Program-made: the position numbers and the translations under genes | Notes under the pieces: model-generated | What the model saw: only the letters and a program-made list of their open reading frames with translations | Told to the model about the DNA's origin: nothing | Databases searched by the model: none | From: Desulfobacteraceae bacterium | GTDB lineage: Bacteria > Desulfobacterota > Desulfobacteria > Desulfobacterales > Desulfosalsimonadaceae | NCBI GenBank assembly: GCA_021737565.1 | Contig: JAIPDS010000007.1 | Span: 1 to 59,878 of the forward strand | DNA length: 59,878 nucleotides | Reading direction: 5' to 3' | Shown here: one piece after another, positions 11,061-20,163 of the stretch | Layout of the letters: each line of letters starts with the position of its first letter | Position numbering within the stretch: position 1 is the first letter of the stretch

Positions 11061-11906
11061 TTAATATTCCTTGGGAGTCTGGTTAAGCTGTTTTAAAGTA
11101 AATACAGGACCGTCCTTGCAGACGAACTCTTTTCCTATATTGCAGCGCCCGCACATTCCGATGCCGCATTTCATTCGGTTTTCAAGCGACATAATTATCC
11201 GGTCTTCTGTGTAGCCGAGTTTGTCGAGCACCGGCTGAGTGAACTTTATCATTATAGGCGGGCCGCATACTATTGCGTAAGTATCCTCTGTGCCGGAAGG
11301 AGCCTCCTGTTCGGTTATCGTGGGGACAAATCCGGTGTGATGCGGCCAGTCAGGATCATCTGTGCCGTCCACGGTTATGTGCATGTTAAGGTCGTCAAGA
11401 CCGGCCCAGGCTTCAAGTTCATCCTTGTACAGCAGCATCCCCGGGGAACGGGCACCGTATATAACGTGAATGTCCTTGAATTTTTTACGGTTTTCCGGAT
11501 CGAGCATGTATATGATTGAGGAGCGCAGCGTGGTAAAGGCAAAACCGCCGCCTATTATAACCACGTTTTTGCCCTCAAGCATATCCCAGGGATACCAGTT
11601 GCCCAGCGGCCCCCGGATGCCCATGATATCGCCTTCCTTCATGGAATGCAGATAAGACGTGACTTTGCCGGTCTTAAATACCGTAAACTTGACAAATCCC
11701 TTCTCCGTGGGCGAAGAGGCAATCCCGATAGGTATTTCTCCAAGCCCGGGTATCGATAGTTCTGCAAACTGACCGGCCCGGTAGGCGAATTTCTCCTCGT
11801 CTTCGGGATTTAAAAAGACGAATTTGAATGTCTTTAAGCTTTTATCCTCGGTTTCCGTCTTGATTTCATCAATGCGAACCGGGTATGGAATATATGGATT
11901 TTCCAC
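11061..11906 (-). CDS. FAD/NAD(P)-binding oxidoreductase subunit (FlxA/AsrB-like)
   Basis: A 281-residue ferredoxin-reductase-like subunit. The N-terminal FAD-binding barrel (1-100) holds YRAGQFAELSIPG. The NAD(P)-binding domain begins with VVIIGGGFAF (about 113-122). A C-terminal [2Fe-2S] motif follows: CGIGMCGRCNIG plus a later Cys (about 243-260). The same plan is found in AsrB, hydrogenase gamma subunits and FlxA of the Flx-Hdr complex. It likely passes electrons between NAD(P)H and the Fe-S subunit encoded just before it. GTG start at 11906 after AAGGGGG. Last gene of the cluster. Confidence 0.8.
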   Translation of the reverse strand: MENPYIPYPVRIDEIKTETEDKSLKTFKFVFLNPEDEEKFAYRAGQFAELSIPGLGEIPIGIASSPTEKGFVKFTVFKTGKVTSYLHSMKEGDIMGIRGPLGNWYPWDMLEGKNVVIIGGGFAFTTLRSSIIYMLDPENRKKFKDIHVIYGARSPGMLLYKDELEAWAGLDDLNMHITVDGTDDPDWPHHTGFVPTITEQEAPSGTEDTYAIVCGPPIMIKFTQPVLDKLGYTEDRIIMSLENRMKCGIGMCGRCNIGKEFVCKDGPVFTLKQLNQTPKEY

Positions 11907-11924
11907 TTCTAACCCCCTTTTGCT

Positions 11925-13004
11925 CTAACTCGCCGTTACTTCGCAGGTGCAGGATTCGGGATCATAGCTGTTCATCATGTTGCAGATCCTGCGGATATCG
12001 ATATTGACAGGGCACAGGCTGACGCATCGGCCGCAGCCCGTGCACTGAATACCGTCCTCATATTTGTCCACATAGTATTTCAGCTTGTGCATGAACCGCT
12101 GGCGCAGCCTGTCCAGTTTTGTGCCTCGGGGGTTGTGGCCCGAGGCGTGATGGGTGAAAAGCGGATACATGCACGAATCCCAGTTTCTGATCCGGTAGCT
12201 TTGTCTGCCGTGGACTTCGTCCTGTACGTCAAAACACCAGCATGTCGGGCAGGCATAGGTGCACGTACCGCAGTTGATGCAGGCAAACGCAGCCTTTTCC
12301 CATATAATTGTTGCATCATAGAGATCAAGCAGGGACTGGTTTGCCAGATTATCAGTGTTTACTTTTGACGTGATTTTTGATTCAGCCCCGGTTTTTCTTT
12401 TTTCAATGGAATCTTCGGCCCCTTGTTCGGTATCCTTGTCCCATCCGGCAGCCCCGGCCAGTTTTTCTCCCTTATCAGTTAGAATTTCAGCCAGATAGTG
12501 ATCCCCGTTGTCAACAAGCATTATATCCAGGTTTTGGTCGTTGTATGGACCTGAACCCGCGCTTGTGCAGAAGCAGGAAGGGCAGGGGGCGTCGCATGCA
12601 AGCCCCACAAGTGTCGTTGTTTCAAAAGCTTGCAGCCAGTATGGGTCCTTGTATTCATCAGTGTCGAAATTACGCCGGACAAGCGGCAGTGAATCCGCGT
12701 CGCAAGGCCTTACTCCAAGAACGGCCTTTTCTTCATAGTTCTTATCCCCGGGCTCATGGTATACCTTGTAGTCCTCGTCATTTTCATCCATGGAGCATTC
12801 AAGGATGATTTCAGATTGGGGATATATTACGTATTTCGGCGAAATCCTGGAGTTTACATACTCCATTTCCGGCTTTTGGCCGGGTTTTAGAGTCGCGAAA
12901 ATATGATATGACTTTTCCCTGACAGCTCCGATCAGCCTGTAGTTGTCGTGCAGCTTTTCAACTCCGTCGGCCCATTCGTTTTTGTCAATCTTGATGACTT
13001 TCAT
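11925..13004 (-). CDS. 4Fe-4S electron-transfer subunit (FlxB/AsrA-like)
   Basis: A 359-residue iron-sulfur protein resembling AsrA and FlxB. The N-terminal half is the AsrA-type domain containing the CDAPCPSCFC cysteines (about 138-147). The C-terminal half carries two [4Fe-4S] motifs, CINCGTCTYACPTCW (about 244-258) and CTGCGRCVSLCPVNI (about 320-334), and ends CTCEVTAS. It would connect the FAD/NAD(P) subunit to the FlxC-like protein. AAGGG lies upstream of its ATG; the next gene starts 18 bases after its stop. Soluble, cytoplasmic. Confidence 0.75.
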   Translation of the reverse strand: MKVIKIDKNEWADGVEKLHDNYRLIGAVREKSYHIFATLKPGQKPEMEYVNSRISPKYVIYPQSEIILECSMDENDEDYKVYHEPGDKNYEEKAVLGVRPCDADSLPLVRRNFDTDEYKDPYWLQAFETTTLVGLACDAPCPSCFCTSAGSGPYNDQNLDIMLVDNGDHYLAEILTDKGEKLAGAAGWDKDTEQGAEDSIEKRKTGAESKITSKVNTDNLANQSLLDLYDATIIWEKAAFACINCGTCTYACPTCWCFDVQDEVHGRQSYRIRNWDSCMYPLFTHHASGHNPRGTKLDRLRQRFMHKLKYYVDKYEDGIQCTGCGRCVSLCPVNIDIRRICNMMNSYDPESCTCEVTAS

Positions 13005-13048
13005 GATAATTGCCCTTGTCAGCTGTTATGATTGAATGATCGCATTGT

Positions 13049-14008
13049 CTACTTTATAAACTCTTCAGGATCATCGGGTTTGTACGTGTCCAGAGGCGGC
13101 CGCTGTTCGGTGCTCATCCCGGCTTCCCATCCGTAAAGTTCGAAACAGTCCTTTTCGAGTTTTTTGGTAAAGTCCCTTACATTTATACCCACCGGGCATG
13201 CCCGTACGCATGCACCACAGTCCGTGCAGCGACCCGCGCAGTGATATGCCCTGAGAAAATGAAAGGTCCTCACATCAGTCGGGTCAATGCTTTTGCCTAC
13301 CCACTGCGGTTTGGATTCATCCACAAAACACAGCGGGCAGTAGCACAGGGGGCATGCGTTTCTGCATGCATAACACCTTATGCAGGCTGATAGAAGATCA
13401 TCAAAATGTGCCCACTTTTCCTCGGGACTCATGGCCTCTATTTCTTTTACCCCGGCATAGGGGTCGACCTCATCCCTGGTCTGCTCTTTGACCTCGTCTG
13501 CAACAAGTTCATCATATATCACAGGGTTGCGATGAACGCATATGCTGCAGTTTTGCTGGAGCGCTTCTGTTTTGTCAACGGTCTCCGAGAAGCCGTCGCC
13601 CGAGATGGTCACAGTGCCTTTTTCCTCGTCTTCTTCAACCGTTGTTATGGGACCGTCTGCCATGGCCGCCAGTTTGTGGCGATCCAGCATTCCCTTGCAG
13701 GGTATGCCTATAATATAGAGCTGTTCGCGTTTGATCTTGCCCTCGACAATATGGGTTGCAATGTTTCTGGAATTGCATCCCGTGGCGAGGATGCCGATTT
13801 TTTCCTGGCGGTCAGTTACGTAATTGGCCAGGTTCAGACCGCAGTTGCTGTCCCAGACAAACTCGTCGATTTCTTGCTGGTTTTGGGCAAAAAACGGCTG
13901 ATGCATCAGCGGCACGGAGCCCTTTCTATAGCCGATGACCATGTCAACTTTGCCTTCCTCGAGCAGCCCCTTTGAGATCTCCTTGATCTTCTCCGTGTAT
14001 GATTTCAT
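13049..14008 (-). CDS. Iron-sulfur subunit (FlxC-like, FrhB-related N-terminus)
   Basis: A 319-residue protein. The N-terminal two thirds resemble the coenzyme-F420 hydrogenase beta/FdhB superfamily (GYRKGS, ATGCNSRNI and GIPCKGMLD segments). The C-terminal third has two [4Fe-4S] motifs, CIRCYACRNACPLC and CTDCGACVRACPVGI. It fits FlxC of the Flx-Hdr complex. The ATG at 14008 starts two bases after the stop of the MvhD gene, so the two are translationally coupled. A longer frame to 14131 is a shadow: it runs over the end of mvhD in another frame. Confidence 0.75.
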   Translation of the reverse strand: MKSYTEKIKEISKGLLEEGKVDMVIGYRKGSVPLMHQPFFAQNQQEIDEFVWDSNCGLNLANYVTDRQEKIGILATGCNSRNIATHIVEGKIKREQLYIIGIPCKGMLDRHKLAAMADGPITTVEEDEEKGTVTISGDGFSETVDKTEALQQNCSICVHRNPVIYDELVADEVKEQTRDEVDPYAGVKEIEAMSPEEKWAHFDDLLSACIRCYACRNACPLCYCPLCFVDESKPQWVGKSIDPTDVRTFHFLRAYHCAGRCTDCGACVRACPVGINVRDFTKKLEKDCFELYGWEAGMSTEQRPPLDTYKPDDPEEFIK

Positions 14009-14010
14009 GG

Positions 14011-14445
14011 CTATGCAACCTTCGGTTTTGTTTTGACGAATTTTTTCTCTTTGTTTTCCAGGGATTTGACCGCCTCGGTGACCTTGGTGGCAACATCGAC
14101 GAACTTGGTGGATTCCGCCGAGGAGATCCATGAAAAATGCAGTCTTTCAGGTTCGATACCCATGTGCTCCAGGAGGTTTTTCATCAGGGCGAATTTTCTT
14201 CGTGCATAGTAATTACCTTCCAGGTAATGGCATTCACCCGGATGTCACCCTGATACCCAGACGGCATCGGCTCCCTGGCGCAGGCCCGCCAAAATGAATT
14301 TCGGACTCATGCGGCCCGTGCAGGGGATACGGATCACCCGGATGTTGCTCGGATACTCCATCCGGCTGACGCCCGCCAGGTCGGCTGCGCCGTAACTGCA
14401 CCAGTTGCATAAAAAACTTAGAATTTTGGGTTCATTGTCTGCCAT
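14011..14445 (-). CDS. mvhD: MvhD/FlxD-type hydrogenase iron-sulfur subunit, selenocysteine form
   Basis: Reading through TGA 14247-14245 gives a 144-residue MvhD: FLCNWCSYGAADLAG (Cys13, Cys16), PCTGRM (Cys42) and VSG-Sec67-HPGECHY. Family members normally have Cys at position 67. The downstream frame is clearly MvhD (LEGNYYARRKFALMKNLL) and ends at TAG 14011. A 6-bp hairpin with loop UGGAA starts 16 bases after the UGA. MvhD passes electrons into HdrA in methanogens; Sec-containing MvhD relatives (such as BamF) are known in anaerobes. AGGAG precedes two candidate ATGs, 14451 and 14445. The gene overlaps the end of the upstream hdrA reading frame. Confidence 0.9.
14212..14228 (-). promoter_or_regulatory. 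SECIS-like hairpin in mvhD
   Basis: ATTACC pairs with GGTAAT around loop UGGAA. The stem starts 16 bases, and the loop 22 bases, after the UGA at 14247-14245. Confidence 0.6.
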
Positions 14446-14458
14446 ATGCATTAATCTC

Positions 14459-17400
14459 CTATACAGCTTCATTCATTTCAAATATCTGAGACATGATCTG
14501 GTCCGTGTCAAAGCCTTTTAAATGTATCGCCCCGGAGCGGCACGATGCCGTACAAAGCCCGCATCCCTTGCAAAGTGCGGGATTTATTTGAGCTTTTCCG
14601 GCATTACGGCCTTCTTCGGCAAAAGACGGGGCGTTATACGGGCAGATGGATACGCACACCCCGCAGGATGCGCAGAAAACCGGGTCAACTTCGGCAATGG
14701 TCCCGCTGCTAAATATTGAGGTCCGGGAAAGAAGCGTTACAGCCCGGGAAACAGCAGCCTTTGCCTGTGCTATGGATTCATCGATCGGTTTTGGGTAATG
14801 GGCCATGCCGCACAGATATACGCCGTCTGTTGCAAATTCGGCGGGCCCGAGCTTTGCATGGCGTTCGATGAAGAACCCGTCCTCATTCATGGGCACCTTG
14901 AAAAAGTTGGCGAGCTTTTCATCCGCAAACGGGACAATAGCTGTGGCCAGGGTCAGCAGATCAACATTTAACTCGACCGGCCTGTTAAGAATATGGTCGG
15001 TAACGGTAATTGCTATGCTTTTGTCTTTGACCTCGACCTTCGGCTTGTCCTCCAGGGTATAGCGGATGAAAATCACCCCTTCCTGCCGGGCCTGTTTGTA
15101 GAGGTATTCCTTCTCACCGTATGTCCGGATGTCCCTGTAAAGGATGTAGACGTTCATATCCGGATTTTTGTGCTTGAGCTCAATGGCGTTTTCAATGGAA
15201 TGGGTGCAGCAGACCCTGGAGCAGTACATGCGTCCGGGTTCTCTTGAACCCACGCACTGGATAAAAGCAGCCCCGTTGATTTTTTCAAGTGAAGGATCTT
15301 TTTGCCTGAATTTTTCGTCAAGCTCCAGACTGGTAATGATTCTTTTATCTTTTTCGTATGAGTATTCATCCGGCGTGTGGGGTTGTGCGCCGGTGGCCAG
15401 AACAGCGGCGCCGTGTTCAATCTCTTGTTCTTTCCCGTTTTCTGTCAGGATTGTTTTGAAATTGCCCACAAACCCGTCCACATTCTGAATGCCGGTGTTT
15501 AGATGAAGCTTGATTCTGTCATGGGACGTAACCCGGGAAATCAACTGTGCCAGGTTTTCAGCCACCGGTTCGCCCTTTGCCGTATGATGCAGGTTGACCG
15601 CCTGTCCGCCAAGGTGATCGTCACGTTCGACAAGATGCGTTTCAAACCCCTGATCTGCAAGACTCTTTGCCGCAGACATTCCTGCAATGCCGCCGCCTAC
15701 GACCATTGCCGTTTGATTAATCGACAGTTCGGTCTCTTCCAGAGGCTGCATCTGGGCAACCTTTGCAACCGCCATACGCACAAGGTCTTTTGCCTTTTCA
15801 GTGGCAAGCCCGGGGTTGTTTTTGTGAACCCAGGAGTCCTGGTTCCGGATGTTGGTCATTTCAAACAGGTACTTGTTCAGGCCGGCATCAGTGAGGGTTT
15901 CCTGGAAAAGGGGTTCATGGGTTTTGGGTGTGCAGGCTGCAACCACAATGCGGTTTAACTCCTTGTCCGCGATAATATTTGCCATGTTTTCCTGGGTGTC
16001 CTGGGAGCAGGAAAACATGTTTTCATCCACATATTCCACAAAGGGAAGGCTTTCCGCGTATTCCACAACTTTGGGCACATCGACTACCCCGGCAATATTG
16101 GTGCCGCACCTGCATATAAAAATACCAATTCTGGGCCTTTCTCCCAGCACGTTTCTCTCGGGCACCGCTTCTTTTTCTTTTGTCCGGGTGTTGCGGGAAT
16201 CGGCCAGGATTTCGGCCGCGGCCGAAGCTGCGGCGCTTGAATCAATGACAGATTGGGGAATATCCTTGGGACCCTGGAAAGCTCCGCATGCAAAAATTCC
16301 TTGCCTGGAAGTTGCCACCGGATCAAATGTAGTGGTCTGACAGAAGTTGCCCGGGCTAAGATCAATGCCGAGATCCCGGGACATGGCTATCAGTTCGGGC
16401 GGAATCTGCAGGCCTATGGAGAGTACCACTATGTCGAATTTGTCTGTCTTTATATCGCCGTTTTCCGCGGCATAACGGAGCTCAAGTTCATCGGAGCCCT
16501 GGACCGGGGTTATCGTATGCACCCGGCTGCGTACAAAGTTTACTCCGCTTTTGTTTTTGGCGTTATCGTAGAATTTTTCAAAATCTTTTCCCGGGGTGCG
16601 CATGTCCATGTAAAAAATGGAGCAGTCCAGGGCATCTCCTGCGTGCTCCTTTGCAATAACGGCTTCTTTGACCGCATACATGCAGCAGACCGACGAGCAA
16701 TATGCATTATCGCAGCGGTTCATGTCCCTTGAGCCCACGCACTGGAGCCATGCGATCTTTTTCGGCTCCTGATGATCCGAGAGCCGTATCAGGTGACCGC
16801 CGGTTGGTCCCGAGGCCGAGAGCATCCTTTCCATCTCCATGGAGGTAATCACGTTGGGATGGTCATAGTTGTAGAAGTCCAGGCCCGAGGGATCAAAGGG
16901 TTCAAAGCCGGGTGAAAGTATTACCGAGCCAACCTCCAGCTCTACGGTTTCATCCTCCATGCTGTGGTCAATGGCGTTGACCGGGCAGATCTCTGAGCAT
17001 ATCCGGCAGCCGCCGGCCTTAAAGTGCATGCACACGTCCCGGTCGATTACCGGGGTGTTGGGTACAGCCTGAGCATAGGGTACATAAATAGGTTTTCGTC
17101 CCTGTAGGCCCACATCATATTCAGACTTTATAGGCTCAGCTCTGTGTGTTGTGAAGTGCTCCTTTATCCTGTCGAGTGTAATATGTCCCGTAGGGCACAT
17201 AAAAGCGCATGCCCCGCAGGCGAAACAGGCTTCAGTGTTGAGGCTGTATGCTGTATCTACTTTCGTGTCTATTCCGCGGCCAGTAAGGCTTATTGCGCGG
17301 GCTCCCATTTTTTCACAGACCCTTGTACACAATCCGCAGATAATACAAGTGTCTGCACCCTTGGTAAAACGGGTTTCAGTTACGCCGTACTTGTCAGCAA

Positions 17401-17713
17401 GTTCCCTGATTGCCGGGGTTTCCGGGCAGCGGGCCAGAAGCAGTTCCAGAATAAGTTTCCGGCCCTCGCTAACAAGTTTCGTGTCTGTCTTCACTTCCAT
17501 GCCTTCCCAGATGGGGTAGTTGCAGGAAGTCACGAAACGAGTGCGTCGTCCGTCAAAAACCTCCACGGCGCAAATCCGGCACATTCCGGCCGGTTCAAGC
17601 GCTTTGTGATTGCAGAGGGTTGGAATTTCAACCCCGTATTGTTCGGCTACATCTATGATGTACTGACCTTCTTCGCCCTGAACAGTCTGTCCGTTAAGCT
17701 TGAAAGTAATCAT
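14459..17713 (-). CDS. hdrA: NuoG N-terminus fused to HdrA C-terminal part plus second complete HdrA
   Basis: A 1084-residue fusion. Residues 1-75: NuoG-type [2Fe-2S] domain (Cys34, 45, 48, 64). Residues 120-175: two [4Fe-4S] motifs (Cys123/126/129/133 and 163/166/169/173). From about residue 206 (RKPIYVPYAQAVPN) to 505 it matches the part of HdrA that normally follows its FAD-binding domain, including CRICSEICP and QCVGSRD. From about 525 a second HdrA follows: N-domain CRCGTNIAGVVDV, FAD site VVGGGIAGMSAA (671-682), QCVGSREPG, and two C-terminal [4Fe-4S] motifs. This second copy lacks the CAMC-type motif. The first HdrA copy lacks its own FAD domain, which is encoded separately at 20164-20550. 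HdrA is the flavin subunit that splits electron pairs in Hdr complexes. Confidence 0.9.
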   Translation of the reverse strand: MITFKLNGQTVQGEEGQYIIDVAEQYGVEIPTLCNHKALEPAGMCRICAVEVFDGRRTRFVTSCNYPIWEGMEVKTDTKLVSEGRKLILELLLARCPETPAIRELADKYGVTETRFTKGADTCIICGLCTRVCEKMGARAISLTGRGIDTKVDTAYSLNTEACFACGACAFMCPTGHITLDRIKEHFTTHRAEPIKSEYDVGLQGRKPIYVPYAQAVPNTPVIDRDVCMHFKAGGCRICSEICPVNAIDHSMEDETVELEVGSVILSPGFEPFDPSGLDFYNYDHPNVITSMEMERMLSASGPTGGHLIRLSDHQEPKKIAWLQCVGSRDMNRCDNAYCSSVCCMYAVKEAVIAKEHAGDALDCSIFYMDMRTPGKDFEKFYDNAKNKSGVNFVRSRVHTITPVQGSDELELRYAAENGDIKTDKFDIVVLSIGLQIPPELIAMSRDLGIDLSPGNFCQTTTFDPVATSRQGIFACGAFQGPKDIPQSVIDSSAAASAAAEILADSRNTRTKEKEAVPERNVLGERPRIGIFICRCGTNIAGVVDVPKVVEYAESLPFVEYVDENMFSCSQDTQENMANIIADKELNRIVVAACTPKTHEPLFQETLTDAGLNKYLFEMTNIRNQDSWVHKNNPGLATEKAKDLVRMAVAKVAQMQPLEETELSINQTAMVVGGGIAGMSAAKSLADQGFETHLVERDDHLGGQAVNLHHTAKGEPVAENLAQLISRVTSHDRIKLHLNTGIQNVDGFVGNFKTILTENGKEQEIEHGAAVLATGAQPHTPDEYSYEKDKRIITSLELDEKFRQKDPSLEKINGAAFIQCVGSREPGRMYCSRVCCTHSIENAIELKHKNPDMNVYILYRDIRTYGEKEYLYKQARQEGVIFIRYTLEDKPKVEVKDKSIAITVTDHILNRPVELNVDLLTLATAIVPFADEKLANFFKVPMNEDGFFIERHAKLGPAEFATDGVYLCGMAHYPKPIDESIAQAKAAVSRAVTLLSRTSIFSSGTIAEVDPVFCASCGVCVSICPYNAPSFAEEGRNAGKAQINPALCKGCGLCTASCRSGAIHLKGFDTDQIMSQIFEMNEAV

Positions 17714-17818
17714 TAATAGTCTTTCCTTTTATTAGCGGACTGTAAAATAGTTATCTGAGTTTGAAAGAACTTGCATTCCTGCATAGTCGTATTTTGTTTT
17801 TAAAACAATTTACGCCGG

Positions 17819-19594
17819 TCACTGGCAGGGACTTTTCTCTTTTCCCCTTTGCTGAAAGCGCGACGTGCATACACCGGCTGGACACTTTTTGTCCTTTATA
17901 TGGGATTCGTATTCATCCCGAAAATATAAAATGGTTGTCAATACCGGGCTGGGGGCGGATGTGCCAAGAGCGCAAAGGCTGAATTTCTGCATCATGCTGC
18001 CCAGTTCCTCCAGGTGCTCAATGTCGTTTTTCTGGCCGTTTCCCTCACATATAGCGGTTAAAATTTCAAGCATTTGCTTGATGCCCTCCCGGCACGGGGT
18101 GCACTGGCCGCACGACTCTTCTTTGTTAAACTCCAGGAAATGTCGTGCGATTTCAACCATGCAGACATCCTCGTTCATTACGATCATCCCGCCAGCTCCC
18201 ATCATGGAGCCAACCTCTGTTAATTTCTGAAAATCAACCGGGATATCAAGCATGCTTTCGGGAATGCAGCCGCCGGAAGGACCACCGGTTTGTACTGCTT
18301 TAAGATTCTTGTCGCCGACGACACCTTCGCCTATTTCAAAAACTATGTCCCTAAGAGAAACCCCCATAGGGATTTCAATCAGGCCTGAGTTTTTGATATT
18401 GCCCACCAGGCTGAAAAGTTTGGTTCCCTTGCTGTGCTCCGTGCCCATTGAAGCATACCATTCGGCGCCCTTTAATATAATAGCCGGTACATTCGCGTAA
18501 GTTTCCACGTTGTTAAGATTTGAAGGGCTGTTGCGAAAGCCTTTTTCAACAGTATGAACATATTTGGCCCTGGGCCTGCCGACCTTCCCCTCCAGGGAGG
18601 CCATCAATGCAGTTGACTCTCCGCATACATAGGCCCCCGCCCCAGTCGATATCTTAATATGAAAACTAAAGTCTGAGCCGCCGATATTATCACCGAGCAA
18701 TCCGTATTCTTCTGCCGCCTTAATCGCGGTCACCAGCCTTTTGATTGACAGCGGATACTCATGGCGAACATAAATAAAGCCCTGTGAAGATCCGATAGCA
18801 AGCGCCGCGATAAGCATTCCTTCAAGAATGCTGTGAGGATCCCCCTCTATGATGCTTCTGTCAACATAGGCTCCGGGATTGCCTTCATCCGCGTTGCAGA
18901 TTATATACCTTTCACCTTTTTGCTTTGCGCATGTAGCCCACTTGATTCCGGCGGGGAAACCTCCGCCGCCACGGCCTCTTAAACCCGACTCTCTTATTGT
19001 TTTTATTATTTCATCGGGCTTTAGCTCGTTGAGTGCATAAAAGAAAGCAGAATAGCCGTTTCTGGCGATGTATTGCTCAATACTGTCGGGGTCGATGTAG
19101 CCGCAGTTGCGGGTGACAATTTTAACCTGCCTGTTATAAAACGGAAGGTCTTCAATAAACGGGACTTCCTTGAAGGGGGTCACAGCATCCAGTGGGTTTT
19201 CGATGTCCTCCTCTATCAAGGAACGCGGATCGCGCACTTGGCCCAGAATCCAGTCCTTTTTGAATTTATTTTCAAGATGACTTTGAATGGTTTCGCTAAT
19301 TTTGTCTTCAGTAATATTTTTATAAATAATTCGAGGCGTCCCGCTTTTAAATATTTCAACCAGCGGTTCCTTTTCGCAGAATCCTATACAGCCGGTTTGT
19401 CTTATTGCCACGCGGCTGTCTTCAGAAAATTCCTTTACCGCCTTTTCGTAGGAAGCCCGGGCACCATTGGCAATGCCGCACATGGCCATTCCGATGTTTA
19501 CCTTTATGGAATCAGGATAATATAACTCCCTGGCGTATGTCCGCCTGATATTTTCAAGATCTTTTACAGACTGGATTTTCATTAATGCACCCAT
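17819..19594 (-). CDS. NuoF-like NADH-binding subunit with N-terminal thioredoxin-like [2Fe-2S] domain
   Basis: A 591-residue flavoprotein. Residues 1-110 form a thioredoxin-like [2Fe-2S] domain (CGIANG and TGCIGFCEKEP). The core holds the NADH/FMN motif GRGGGGFPAGIKW and CNADEGNPGAYVDR, and the N3-type [4Fe-4S] motif CGQCTPCREG. The protein stops just after CPAGVC and so lacks the C-terminal two-[4Fe-4S] domain of HndC and HydB hydrogenase subunits. It probably exchanges electrons with NADH and passes them through NuoE-like and NuoG-like partners to HdrA; BamH of class II benzoyl-CoA reductase is comparable. The true start may be ATG 19582, four codons in. Confidence 0.88.
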   Translation of the reverse strand: MGALMKIQSVKDLENIRRTYARELYYPDSIKVNIGMAMCGIANGARASYEKAVKEFSEDSRVAIRQTGCIGFCEKEPLVEIFKSGTPRIIYKNITEDKISETIQSHLENKFKKDWILGQVRDPRSLIEEDIENPLDAVTPFKEVPFIEDLPFYNRQVKIVTRNCGYIDPDSIEQYIARNGYSAFFYALNELKPDEIIKTIRESGLRGRGGGGFPAGIKWATCAKQKGERYIICNADEGNPGAYVDRSIIEGDPHSILEGMLIAALAIGSSQGFIYVRHEYPLSIKRLVTAIKAAEEYGLLGDNIGGSDFSFHIKISTGAGAYVCGESTALMASLEGKVGRPRAKYVHTVEKGFRNSPSNLNNVETYANVPAIILKGAEWYASMGTEHSKGTKLFSLVGNIKNSGLIEIPMGVSLRDIVFEIGEGVVGDKNLKAVQTGGPSGGCIPESMLDIPVDFQKLTEVGSMMGAGGMIVMNEDVCMVEIARHFLEFNKEESCGQCTPCREGIKQMLEILTAICEGNGQKNDIEHLEELGSMMQKFSLCALGTSAPSPVLTTILYFRDEYESHIKDKKCPAGVCTSRFQQRGKEKSPCQ

Positions 19595-19601
19595 TGTTTT
19601 T

Positions 19602-20084
19602 TTATTTGTATTTGTCCAGGATCTTTTTTAACTGATCATCAGACGATAAATTACCATACATCTCATCGTTGATTTTTACCATGGGGCCCAAGCTGCAGCC
19701 GCCGACGCACCTGACCGTTTCCATGGTAAACCGATTGTCCGGTGTCGTTTCCCCTTCGGAAAGGCAGAGCATATTTTCAAGCTTTTCCCTTATTGTTTCG
19801 GCCCCCCTGACGTGGCAAGCCGTTCCCCTGCAGGTGGATATAATATTCCTGCCTCTTGGCTGCAGGCTGAAAGTGCTGTAAAAGGTTGCGACACCGTATA
19901 TTTGACTCATTGGGACATTTATTTTGGCGGAAAGATAGTAGAGTGCGGCTTCGGGAAGATAAGTGTACCGGTCCTGGATAGCCTGAAGCATCATAATCAG
20001 GTTTTCCTTGTCCAGGTCAAATTCTTTTTCAATAATTTCATCCAGTTCCTTGTAATCTATAGCGGTAGATTCCGCGGTTTCCAT
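19602..20084 (-). CDS. NuoE-like [2Fe-2S] subunit
   Basis: A 160-residue thioredoxin-like ferredoxin of the 24-kDa complex I family. Its four cluster cysteines are in CRGTACHVRG and VRCVGGCSLGP. The N-terminal helical bundle (IYGVATFYSTF) matches NuoE/HndA/BamG. AAGGAGG precedes the ATG. The NuoF-like gene begins 7 bases after its stop. It likely forms the NADH-oxidising or NAD-reducing module with that protein. Confidence 0.9.
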   Translation of the reverse strand: METAESTAIDYKELDEIIEKEFDLDKENLIMMLQAIQDRYTYLPEAALYYLSAKINVPMSQIYGVATFYSTFSLQPRGRNIISTCRGTACHVRGAETIREKLENMLCLSEGETTPDNRFTMETVRCVGGCSLGPMVKINDEMYGNLSSDDQLKKILDKYK

Positions 20085-20163
20085 CCTGGATGCCTCCTTC
20101 CTGTTTAAGCCCTTAGTAAGAAAAAAAATCTCTGCATTGGTAAATCGGCGCCCGGGTCGCTCT

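Noticed and set aside
13049-14131. Longer FlxC frame of 360 residues
   Set aside because: The extra N-terminus overlaps the end of mvhD and has no family resemblance; ATG 14008 directly follows the mvhD stop.
14245-14472. 75-residue frame as a complete gene
   Set aside because: It is the N-terminal half of mvhD ended by the UGA; the MvhD sequence continues in frame to 14011.
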